A DNA stretch of 64,000 nucleotides. Source: Vombatus ursinus (lineage: Eukaryota > Chordata > Mammalia > Diprotodontia > Vombatidae). The notes below the pieces were generated by a model. That model made no database searches and was not told where the DNA came from. It saw only the letters and a list, made by a program, of their open reading frames with translations. This document shows, in pieces, positions 1 through 9,548 of the stretch. How positions within the stretch are numbered: the stretch's first letter is position 1; each line of letters starts with the position of its first letter. A program made the position numbers and the translations under genes. The stretch lies in assembly GCF_900497805.2 (NCBI RefSeq), contig NW_020954608.1:13993888-14057887 (forward strand), given 5' to 3'.

Positions 1-374
1 CATCCCTCCTTCTCCATTTTGACTTTATAGTTAGCTAATTCAGCTTGGAATCATTTAGTCAGTCAGCCTTAAGTAGCTCTTAGGAAAGGATATTTACTAA
101 TTTAGTAAATTAAATTTACTAAAATGTAATATTTACTAAAGGATATTTACTAATCTGCTCAAAAGTCTGTAACACACGTTTCTTCAAATGCATCCAAAGG
201 TCAGGGAAAAGTGTGCTCAAGCTTAGAAAGCACATGTGGCAAAGGGATAATTCACATGTCCTAGTTGCTTTGATTAATTGATTGATTGAGACATGTTTTC
301 CCATAATTAGAATGAGCTGTTATTAATTCCTGTTATCAAACTTTAAAGAGGCCCTTACATAGTAAGGGTAGTCA

Positions 375-1010
375 TTTTATCCCTCCCTAATTGATTCCCT
401 ATCTCACTTCCCACAAAAGCTTTCCCAAATGTTCTTCTCTCTCCTCCCACACTTTCCCTTCACCTCTCCCTCCCTCATCCCTCCCAGTTTAGGACCTCTC
501 CTCTATTTTACTGAATCCTCTTTTGACACTTAAAGTCCTTCACAAGCTGGCCCCTTCTACCTTTCTACCTTTTGTACCTATTTACACTTATTCTCCTTCA
601 TGTACTTTGTGATCCAGTGACAATGGCTTTCTTGCTTTTCCTCATATTTGACATGCTATCTCCCAACATGAACGGATTGCTCTCCTTACTCATGTCTGCC
701 CCCTGGCTTCTCTGTCTTCCTTTAAGACTCATCTAAAATTTCATCTTCTGCAGAAGGCCCCTCCCAGCCCTCTTTCCCATGTTCCCCTTCTTTCTCCCTC
801 CCAGTGCCTTGCCTCTGAGATTATATTCCATTTTCACTGAGTATATCTTATATGTCCATAGTTATTGGCATGTGATCTTCCATATGAGAATGTGAGCTTC
901 TTGAGGGCCTTTCTTTGTGTCCCTAGTATTTAGCACTGTGTCTGGCACATAGTAATAAATTAACTTAAATTAATACATTTGTCTATCAACTAATAAATTT
1001 ATTAATAAAT
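375..1010 (+). repeat. L2 LINE, 3' part
   Basis: The sequence follows the L2 ORF2 end and 3' tail: a 'ctggcttctctgtcttcc' block, 'gtgagcttcttgagggc', 'gtgtctggcacatagtaata', and an AT-rich end. Strongly diverged. Confidence 0.7.
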
Positions 1011-1019
1011 TCTTTAATT

Positions 1020-1960
1020 TATTCACAAAAGCATACCAAATACTTATTGATTTACTTTAGGCACTATGAAAAATATGCAAATGAATAGACATAGTCCTTT
1101 CCCTTATAGAATTTTAAGTCTAGTAAAGAATATGAAATATGAACAAATAAATTGTAATAGAAACCACAATATGGAAATAAGAGAGTTGCAAAGTGCCACT
1201 TGAGTTCAGAGGGAGGAGAAACTACTTGAGCTGAAGGAGTCAGGGAAAGCTTTATGGAGCATTACAATGAGAGGGAACAGCATGAGCACAGTCATGGAGA
1301 TGGGAGATCAGAGGGTATGTTCAAGGAATGGTGAGTGGAATAGTTTGGCTTCCATTCATGTTACAATGGATAAGCCCCTTGTTCTCTCTACATCTTAGTT
1401 GCTTTATCTGTAAAATGAAGGACTTGAACCAGATTATTACCAATTTCTTCCCGTTTTCAATCTGATAATCTTATGCAGGGGATTGTTAGGAAATAAACTT
1501 TGAAAGGTAGGTTGAGAATAAATTATGGAGACTTTGATGTCAGAAGAAGGAATTTAGATGGGAAGCCACTGAAATATTTTGATTGTTTCTATGACATAAT
1601 CAGAACTTTTTTTTAGGTAAAAAAATACTTTGGGAGCTGTGTGTAGAATTTATGAAAAAGGCAACCCAATTAGAAGGAAAGCTATTAGAGTAGTCTACTC
1701 TAGGCAATAGACGAAGGCCTGAACTAGGATGATGACAGTGGAATAGAGAGAAGATGGTAGATGAAAAAATATTTTGCAAAGGTAGAATAAAAAAGATTTG
1801 ATAACTAAATTGATGTAGGAGGTGAGGAAGAGGAAAAACTTGGGTGAAGAAGAAAATAGTAGTACCATTAGCAAAAACAGGAAAGTTAGGAAGAAAGGCG
1901 GGAAAGATTAGTTTAAGGTGCCATTATATGCTGAGGTGGTGATGTTCCATAGGCAATTGA
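1020..1960 (-). repeat. L2 LINE, antisense copy, interrupted by a MIR-like fragment at about 1365-1475
   Basis: It reads as the reverse complement of L2 ORF2 and tail: 'gggaacagcatgagcacag', 'gcctgaactaggatgatgac', 'ggcaattgaaaatatggat'. With the preceding plus copy it forms a tail-to-tail pair. The fragment 'ttatctgtaaaatgaaggac' inside is MIR/THER-like. Confidence 0.65.
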
Positions 1961-1973
1961 AAATATGGATCTG

Positions 1974-2138
1974 GGGGCAGCTAGGTGGTACAGTGGATAG
2001 AGCACTGGCCCTAGAGTCAGGAGGACCCGAGTTCAAATCTGACCTCAGACACAAAACACTCACTAGCTTGTGTGACTCTGAGCAAATCACTTAACTCCAA
2101 TTGCTTTGCCAAAAACAAAAACAAATAAACAAAAAAGA
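1974..2138 (+). repeat. tRNA-derived marsupial SINE (WSINE1/Mar1 type)
   Basis: It starts GGGGCAGCTAGGTGGTACAG with box-B-like GAGTTCAAATCTGAC and an A-rich tail. Flanks 'aaatatggatct' and 'agatatggagct' form a target-site duplication of about 12 bp with two mismatches. Confidence 0.85.
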
Positions 2139-2339
2139 TATGGAGCTGAAGCTTAAAGGAGAAGGTGGGGCTAGAGGTATAGATTTTTGTTATTTGGAGG
2201 TTTACTTTATAACATCTGATTTAATATTTTTTCTTTCCATATAAAATTCTTTGAATAAATTATCTTATTAATGAAATAATTAAACATACCCATGTTGATC
2301 TTTATTTTTGTAGAAGTATATGTGTTCTAGCCCTTTCAA

Positions 2340-2594
2340 GGGGCATCTAGATGGCGCAGTGGATAGTGTTAGGCCTGCAGTCAGGAAGACTCATCTTCTT
2401 GAGTTCAAATCTAGTCTCAGACACTTACTAGTTATGTTACCCTGGGCATGTCACTTCATCCTGTTTGCCTCAGTTCTCTCATCTATAAAATGAATTGGAG
2501 AATAAAATGGCAAACCACTCCATTATCTTTGCCCAGAAGACCCCAAATGGGTTCACAGAGAATCAGACATGCCTGAGGTTACTGAACAACAAAA
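2340..2594 (+). repeat. RTE-tailed tRNA-like SINE
   Basis: The tRNA-like head (GGGGCATCTAGATGGCGCAG) is followed by an RTE/BovB-like tail ('aatcagacatgcctgaggtt', ending 'actgaacaacaaaa'). Target-site duplication: 'agccctttcag' and 'agccatttcag'. Confidence 0.8.
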
Positions 2595-2789
2595 GCCATT
2601 TCAGGTTTACTAAAGACTTTTTAGTAGTGTCAATCTTCTTATATCTCTACTTGCAGCAGCCTTAACTGAAAAGTTTATGAAAGTGTAACTTATTGATAAA
2701 GGTCTGATCCTTTCTCTGCACTTGATTAATGATCTTGGAAACACCTTGAGCTTCATATAATCAAAGGATTTTCTAGTTGAAAGTGCCTG

Positions 2790-3050
2790 TAGAATCCCAG
2801 CTGGTCCACTAGCATAAGATCACCTCTAAACTCTGCTTGACAAGTGGTCATCTAGCCCTACTTGAACACCTTCAGTGAGGAGAAGGGAGCACACGACTCA
2901 CTTTCAGGCAGTTCTGATGGTTAGGAGGATTTCCCTAACTTCAAGTCTCCGTGCTCTGTCTCTTTACAACCTGTTTGCTCCTAGTCCTTCTCTCTGTGGC
3001 TCAGCAGAACAGGTCTCAACCTTCCTTCATTCTGCATACTTCATCAGACG
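2790..3050 (-). repeat. L3/CR1 LINE 3' fragment
   Basis: Antisense CR1/L3 signature: 'caccttcagtgaggagaagg' then 'gttaggaggatttccctaac' and 'ctcctagtccttctctctgt'. Old and diverged. Confidence 0.6.
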
Positions 3051-3064
3051 GCATTATACTGGAC

Positions 3065-3528
3065 CAGGGATTCTTTTTGTTTGTTTGTTTGTTTTGGTAA
3101 GGCAATTGGGATTAAGTGACTTGCCGAGAGTCACACAGCTAGTGAGTATTATGTGTCCGAAAACAGATTTGAACTCAGGTCCTCCTGACTCTAGGGCCAG
3201 TGCTCTATCCACTGTGCTACCTAGCTGCCCCATAGACAAGGGATTCTTAACCTGGGGTCCCCAAGGGCTCTGTAAATAGATTTCAAGATTTCATTGAATA
3301 GATTTCAATAGATTTCATTGAACTTGAATGGGAAAATTACATTTTAATTTTTCTTTATTATTTGCATTTATGATTTTATTTTATTACTTTTGTATTTTCA
3401 CTAAACAACAATTATAATAGAGAATTTCCTTCAAGTATTTGAAAATATTATTTTGAGAAGAGGTCCATAGACTCCATCAGTTTGCCAAAGAAGTCCATGC
3501 CGGAAAAAAAAAAGATTTAGAATCCCTA
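3065..3528 (+). mobile_element. hAT-like non-autonomous DNA transposon, split by a SINE
   Basis: It begins CAGGGATTCT, repeated after the SINE as AGGGATTCTTAACCTGGGG, and ends TTTAGAATCCCTA, giving an inverted terminal repeat of about 15 bp. Flanking 8-mers tactggac and gactggat match at 6 of 8, fitting a hAT 8-bp duplication. Two related copies lie at about 25655 and 35382. Family name not assigned. Confidence 0.6.
3075..3231 (-). repeat. WSINE1/Mar1-type SINE inserted in the hAT-like element
   Basis: Reverse-complement SINE with T-rich end (TTTGTTTGTTTG) on the left and CTAGCTGCCCC on the right. The terminal repeat of the host element is repeated on both sides ('agggattct'), so that is the target-site duplication. 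Confidence 0.85.
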
Positions 3529-3539
3529 GACTGGATAAT

Positions 3540-5520
3540 TTCTAAACTTCCTTCCAGCTCTAATATTTTGTGTTATTTTGAGTCTTGCCCAACTTCTTTT
3601 CAGCTAAGTTTGACTTTGATCTCATTAGTTGATGGGTCTAGTATTTCACAAATTTCTGGCAAGGATTTTATTTGATTGCTATACTACAGATAAAATATTG
3701 ACTGACCTTTGGGGCTGTTTGGCTGCATCAGTTGTGCTTGTATTCCTAATGTCTGCAACACTGTCAAAAATAATTAGCTTGAAATAAAATATTTTTAATT
3801 CTTTGAATGTGGCTGGAGAGAAGACATAGGTTATGTTGACAAAAAAAGTATAAGATGTATACATACATACAGAAGTATGCTAACATTCCATTAAATCTGT
3901 TCCGTGTATTGTTATATCAGCATAAAAATATCATAGTGGAGGCATAAAATGCAGCTTGGCTGTTTGTGGTATTTCTCTACCTACTAAACTATTTGCATAA
4001 TTGGAGCATTATAGAGAAAGTTTTAACCTCCAGATGTGCCTGGGGCTGTACTTTTATTTTACTATTATGATGCTAATCTATGAGAATCAGGGAATTTATA
4101 TTATGTTGAGAAATATTATACTTTTATACTTTAATTCTCAATGGATCAGTTAAGTCACCCATGTGATTATTCTCTCTAGTAGTGCAAATCAGAATCCATC
4201 TATGGATTCTCATTTTGGGATTCTTGTCCACATCCTATCCCAGATCATAGATATCTAATCAGTGTGCTGGAGGTCTTCCTCCAGTTTTGTTTTGTTTTTT
4301 TAGTGTTTTTTTTTTAATTCCTTCTATTATACTGGTACAACATTCACTTATTGTTCAGTTATTCCTCATTCAAAGTTTCTTTTTGATCAGGAGAAACCTT
4401 GTAATAAGTAGTTTTGTTCATTTCTTATTTAAAACATTTTCATAGCACCTTATTTACCACTGATTTTGCTTGTCTTTAAGTTCCAAGGATATGTAAAATG
4501 CACCATAGATTACTTTATCTATGAGAATGAAAACATAATTCATGTCCCCAGAAATCGTCTTGTTGAAATTTACATACACAGTTGTTTTTGACATATTGTC
4601 TATGCTGATTCAGCATTGCTTAATTTATTTTGTAATGTTATGTTTTTCACCCATGCAATAAGATATTGGCTAAAGACCAACTTAGCATTAGGAGTCTGAA
4701 GAACTGATTCTAAATTCCTTGCTGATCATTGTGAAGAATTTTTTAAACATTTTCGAGGTTTTCCCAAGTGAGTTTTATGTTTTTGTGGTAATTTACAAAT
4801 ATATGTGTATATGTATATCTATGTTATACAAATTTGCATTTCTTTTCTGTTTCTTTGGTTTGAGTGGAAGAATAGTTAAAAAGCAATTAAGAATATAATA
4901 CCTAAGACTAGTTCTCTTTGACTTGGAAGAATTAGACTAAGGGATTGACTTGTCTGAAAACTAATGCTATAACCAGCACAGATTGACCAGAGCTTTGTCA
5001 CAGGTTGTTGACATGGTGGGGTATACTTCCTTATAGGCCCCATGTCACCTAGTATGATTTCTCCTCCTTCATGCTCTTGTTCCCTAGCCACTGTCCCCTT
5101 CAGAGTCTCACTATCGTCCCCTCTCTTCCTCTTGTGGTCCTGCCTTCTCTTACCTCCTTGTGGAATGACTGTGCTCTTTCAGGGCAAACTGCCCATGTGA
5201 TGTATTTAGACCCAGGGATCTATGCTAAGTAGTATGTCTTGGGTCATTAGCCATAGAGCTGTGTACAGGCCCACCTATCAGTGGCCTTAGGCTTTCTGTA
5301 CCATAAATTTGCTCTTTGCTTCGGGGGCCAGAATTTCAAGTTACTTTCCTACTCTTTGAATTCAAGAAGATCCAGTGAAATGAAGAGGATGAAGTTGTAT
5401 TTTTTTTTAAATCCTTTGCCCTTCCAAGTGTGATAGATTTAACAGTTATTCCTTCAATATTCAACATATATTGATTAGGGTCTATTGTATGCTTTACACT
5501 GTACCTGTGTAATAATTACT
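3540..5520. other. Intronic sequence without a recognised feature
   Basis: About 2 kb of AT-rich unique-looking DNA. Only a short MIR/THER-like end ('ccttccagctctaatatttt', 3549-3572) was recognised. No exon or intact frame seen. Confidence 0.5.
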
Positions 5521-5524
5521 AATT

Positions 5525-6200
5525 ATTACAATAACCAACAAGCATATATTAAGTGTCTGCTATGTGCCAGGCACTGTGATAAGTTCTGGGAATACAAATA
5601 CAAGGGGGTGAAATGATATTTCATGGTAAGTCAATTAGAGAGGTGTAAAAGGAAGTGCTTTGTGAGGTTTAAGAGGGAGGGTTGATAGAGGGGGAGAGGT
5701 GTAGGGAGCAAAGGGAGGTTTCATGGGCAAGGCAGGATTGGAAGTAGGCATTAAAGGATGGTTAGAAATTCAGAAGGCAAAAAGGTGAAGGGAGAACTTA
5801 GTGAACAGCCTGAGAAAAAAGCATGTAGAGGTGGGAGTCTAGCCATTAGACTAGAGCGTATATTCAGCTGATAGAGAGTAATCCAGTTTGGCCAGATGGC
5901 AGATCATAGAATTGTATGAGATGAGGTTGGATAGTTAGAGTGGCACTGGGTTGTATCAGCTAAAGGAGTTTGAACTTCAGTTGAGAAACATTGGGTACTA
6001 AGGGGGTTGAAATCTGCTTCTTTGGAGGAAGTTCTCACATCCATGAGATCCATTGAAATATTCAAGCTGCTTTTTCTGACATCCCTCAAATCCCATGTCA
6101 GAACAGAACCCTGAGGGGGAAAGTGGGCAGTGGGGGCATGTAGAAATGAATTGTCAATGAGCCAGGTCCAGGGGCAGTTAGATAGTTAAGGCCTTTTGTC
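5525..6200 (-). repeat. L2 LINE, antisense copy
   Basis: It begins with the reverse of the L2 tail ('attaagtgtctgctatgtgc', 'caggcactgtgataagttct') and continues with antisense ORF2 sequence ('ggattggaagtaggcattaa'). Confidence 0.6.
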
Positions 6201-7162
6201 ATTTCCCTCTTCTCTGATGAGCTCTTGTCTTATATTCCAGCCTGTGAGTCTCAACCACAGTTCATCTCCTGTCTCTCCTGATTCAGTCTGCTGGGTTGAC
6301 AACCCACCTCTGACTGTTTCCATGTTTGCTGAGTCTGCTTCACTCTAGATCCTGATATTTACATCTGCCTCTAACCTCCTTATTTCTCCCTCAAGCTACT
6401 GTCCTATGTCTGACTCCCCCTTTCATTGCTAAATTCCTATAGAGTAGTCAGCATTGGTTGCCAGTACTTTCTTACCATCTGCTTACTCTTCAGTCTCCTG
6501 GTTTCTACCCCCAACCCTCTGTTGAAACTGCTTTTCCCAACGTTATGATTGACCCCCATCATCACCAAATCCAGGGGTCTATTTGTAGCCCTATCCTTGA
6601 CTTTTCTGCAGCATTTGACATTTTGTTACCCCTTTCCCCTTGATACTCTCTTCTTTCTTGACTTCCACAACACTGTGCTTTCTGAGTCCTCCTGCTTGTC
6701 TGGCTGCTACTTACTAGTCTCCAACTCCATCTTCTTCCTTCTTAGCCCCAAGCCCTGGGAATCTCCCAGAGCTTTGTCCTTAAGCAGTTTTCTCTTCCTT
6801 CAACACTCTTGGCAAGCTTTCCATTCTTGTGATTTCCGTTACAGTTTCTATATAGCTAAATCACAGATCTTTATTTTGAACCCCCATTTGTCCCTTGAGC
6901 TCTAGTACATATATCTAGTTGCTCGTTAGCTGTCTCTGCCTTGATGTCTTTGCCAGCACACTTTCCAAAACTGAACTCTTTTCTGATGACACCATTGTTC
7001 TCCCTGCTCAGTCTCATATCTCATAGTCATCTTTTACTCTTTCTTCTTTACTTACTCCTTCTGATTTGTTGGCAAGTCCCACCAAATCTAACTCCAGAAT
7101 ACCTCTTACATTTCTTTTCTCTTTTCCACTCATACTACCACTACTCAAATTGAGGCCATCAA

Positions 7163-7358
7163 CATGGGATCATAGGTTTTGAGCTGTCATGGACCTGAGA
7201 AGTCATCTTGTCCAATCCTCTCATTTACTGTTGAGGAAATTGAAACATGGATAATGGTGGAGTAACTTGCCCAAGGACATAAGGTAGTAAATGACAGAAC
7301 AGGAATTTTCAGATACAAAACCCGTAATTTGTTCTACTGCACCAAACTATTACATTAG
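7163..7358 (-). repeat. MIR/THER1-type core SINE in L2
   Basis: Antisense MIR signature: 'cttgtccaatcctctcattt', 'gaggaaattgaaacatggat', 'taacttgcccaaggacataa'. Confidence 0.7.
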
Positions 7359-7891
7359 CTTCCTAATTAGTCAGAAGTTGCCAAATTAATATTCCAAATG
7401 TGCAAGTATGACCATGCTATGTTCACCTGCACAAAAAGCTCCCTATTTCCTAAAAGATAGAATAAAGACTCTTTAGCCTGGTATTTATGATCTTCCACAA
7501 TCTATCTACAAACTACCTTTTCAGTTTTATTTCCCACTGCTCCCTTTTAGATACAACGTTCCAACCAAATTGGACTCTTGACTGATTTTAGATGTCCTCA
7601 CTCTCTTAGCTCTGCAGTCACACAAGCAATTCCTCGATACCTGAAACAAACTCATTTTTGCCTCTGCCTGTTGAAATCCCAGTTTTTAAGACTCCTCACT
7701 CAAGAGTCACCTTGCCCATTAAGCATTTCTTTTATTTCCTCAGCTGAAAGTGGTCTTTCCTTTCTTAGGTTTTCTTGAAGCACTTTGAATGCCTCCTTTA
7801 TTCTTTTTTTTTTTCAGCCAAAGACTAGGTTTATTAGAACATCCATCATATTGGGCAGATTCTTAAGGAGTCTGAATGTTAGTGAGCTATT

Positions 7892-7968
7892 GGCTAGATT
7901 CTAAGAATCTGAGCAGTGGCTAGATTATAAGAATCTAAGCAGTCACTAGATTTTAAGAATCTAAGCCT
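7892..7968 (+). repeat. Three tandem copies of a 26-bp unit
   Basis: Units at 7892-7917, 7918-7943 and 7944-7968 share GGCTAGATT-TAAGAATCT-AGCAGT with few mismatches. Confidence 0.85.
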
Positions 7969-8214
7969 TTTACTCTTAACATGTTCTCATTTATATACAT
8001 GTCTTCTTCCTTGGTTTAAGCTCCTGGAGATCAGGACTGTGATTCTTCATCTTTGTATCCTCGTCACATATCATATACCTTGTACATAGTAAGGCTTAAT
8101 ATATGTTGGTTGAAATAATTTGGTCCAAAAAAGTTAACCTTCCTGTATCCAATACCTGCTTAAATTTCTGTAAATACCCTTCACCCATCATCCACCATCC
8201 ATACTTCTCTTCAA

Positions 8215-8510
8215 CTCTGAGGCAAAGAGATCTTAACAATACATGAATTATGGCTCCTTTGTAAAAGAGGTCATCTTTCTTATTTAGAAATGGGTCAGCA
8301 TTACTAAAATTTACATCAAACTGCTTTAATACTTTGCTAACTTTGGAAATACAGGCACTTGTGGAACTTTCTCTTTGCCTCAAAGGAGAAAAACCTTTAC
8401 TTCCTGTTCTCATTTCACTTTAGAAAGGCTACTGTTTCACACAATAATAGTCTCTTTGGTGGGGATTTTAGGGTAATTTCTAAGCTTAAAAGAAAGCATT
8501 TAAACACATA
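8215..8510 (+). repeat. Unclassified repeat, copy A
   Basis: Shares ordered blocks with 10262-10490: 'gaggcaaagagatcttaac', 'tttgcctcaaaggagaaaaa', 'cattt(c/t)actttagaaagg', 'cttaaaagaaagca'. It is about 65 bp longer than copy B through extra sequence in the middle and near the end. A minus-strand 105-codon frame overlaps it, but copy B is not open in that frame. Family unknown. Confidence 0.65.
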
Positions 8511-8684
8511 TTGCTTGCTACTGCATCTCGTGGTCCATAAATATCATTTTCAGATAATTTTCTCTCATTTAGACTGATTCTTCAGTTTTTAATCTGATGT
8601 TTTTGTCAAAATGTCAAATAACTTTAACAAAATTCTTAATTTGCCATGGTTTCTTCTAAGAGTGAGGACATATAAGAATAGAAA

Positions 8685-9150
8685 TTTATTTAGCTCATAG
8701 TCTGTTAGACAAAAAAAGAGCCATTTCTTTGTGAATGTATATTTATATCTGACATTTTAATTTTTTTCTGTGTATTTGCAAATAGCTCTCAAGATGCATG
8801 GCAAGAATGAACAAAGTTTTTTTTTGTTTTTTGTTTTTTTTTTTGAAAAAAAAAAACAGTAAAAAAGTTACACAAGTCATTATGCAATTATTAATGCCAT
8901 TCTATGGAACCAATCTCATGCAGTTTACCATTGTAGAATGCCTGCCAGCAATGGTTGCTCAGCCAGTGTATACATAGGATAAACAGCATGAGATTGTTTC
9001 CTTAGTTCAAAACTAAAATAATAATTAAAGAAACCCTGTTAGCTGGCTATTCCTTCATAGACACATAACACAGTTAACCAAAATGTAAGCAAAAGATTTT
9101 CCTTAAACAGATATCAAAACTAATCTATTTACAAAGGGGACCCTTCTGAG
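8685..9150 (-). other. LRRC17: Probable LRRC17 3' UTR and polyadenylation signals
   Basis: Downstream of the stop on the minus strand are ATTAAA (8761-8756) and AATAAA (8690-8685), implying a 3' UTR of about 400-470 nt. The stretch has a T-run next to an A-run at about 8817-8862 that could fold back. No coding or known repeat was recognised between the stop and these signals. Confidence 0.4.
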
Positions 9151-9548
9151 TTAACCTACTATGGTAATCCTGACACTTTGTTTCTTTGCCATGTGGTCTC
9201 GGTGTATTTTTTCCCATGCATCATCTTCTGCATCCTGGTCAGTTGGATCAGGGTACGATGGTAGCTTGTCCTTTGGACATTCTTCATAGTAACTTCGAAC
9301 ATATTTTCCAACAAGCCAACCTTTGTATTCTTCAGGCGTTCTGCATTCCAGTCCATTATAATGAACGTTATAGTGATGTTTTAACCAGTAGTAAAGGTAG
9401 TGGATATTATAGTCACATCTCCAAGGATTTTCTTTAAGCCACAAGATTTTCAAAAAATATAGATCTTCTAATACTCCGTAGTCAAAGTTTTGTAGACTAT
9501 TGTTTGACAAGTCTAATTCTTCTAAGTTTGTGAGTCCTGAAAAAGCAG
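9151..9548 (-). CDS. LRRC17: LRRC17 terminal coding exon (residues 310-441)
   Basis: The acceptor is TATTATCAG|CTGCTT at 9550-9549. The exon completes an Ala codon, then encodes the LRR LEELDLSNNSLQNF, the C-terminal cap (NPWRCDYNIHYLYYWLKHH with later cysteines) and the charged tail ending SVRITIVG. TAA lies at 9153-9151. An upstream in-frame ATG in the intron is spurious, because the splice site removes it. Confidence 0.95.

Larger units (their letters stand above)
6200..8118 (+). repeat. L2 LINE, long ORF2 to 3' end copy with insertions
   Basis: Diverged L2 reverse-transcriptase-region text ('ttctgcagcatttgacattt', 'ctccttctgatttgttggca'), then the carboxyl end and tail ('gatcaggactgtgattcttc', 'cttgtacatagtaaggctta'). 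It is interrupted by a MIR-like SINE (about 7163-7358) and by an insertion (about 7805-7985) that carries a short tandem repeat. The frames here are LINE remnants. Confidence 0.7.

Noticed and set aside
1974-2050. tRNA-like A and B boxes in SINE heads
   Set aside because: These belong to tRNA-derived SINEs. The cloverleaf is not maintained, so no tRNA gene is called.
2875-3279. 134-codon frame
   Set aside because: Spans an L3/CR1 fragment, a hAT-like end and an antisense SINE, so it is a patchwork of repeats.
6549-6905. 118-codon frame
   Set aside because: It is decayed L2 ORF2 sequence, one of many frame fragments of that LINE.
8096-8413. 105-codon minus-strand frame next to LRRC17
   Set aside because: It overlaps repeat copy A and an L2 end, and the direct partner at 10262 is not open in the same frame. 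No recognisable protein.
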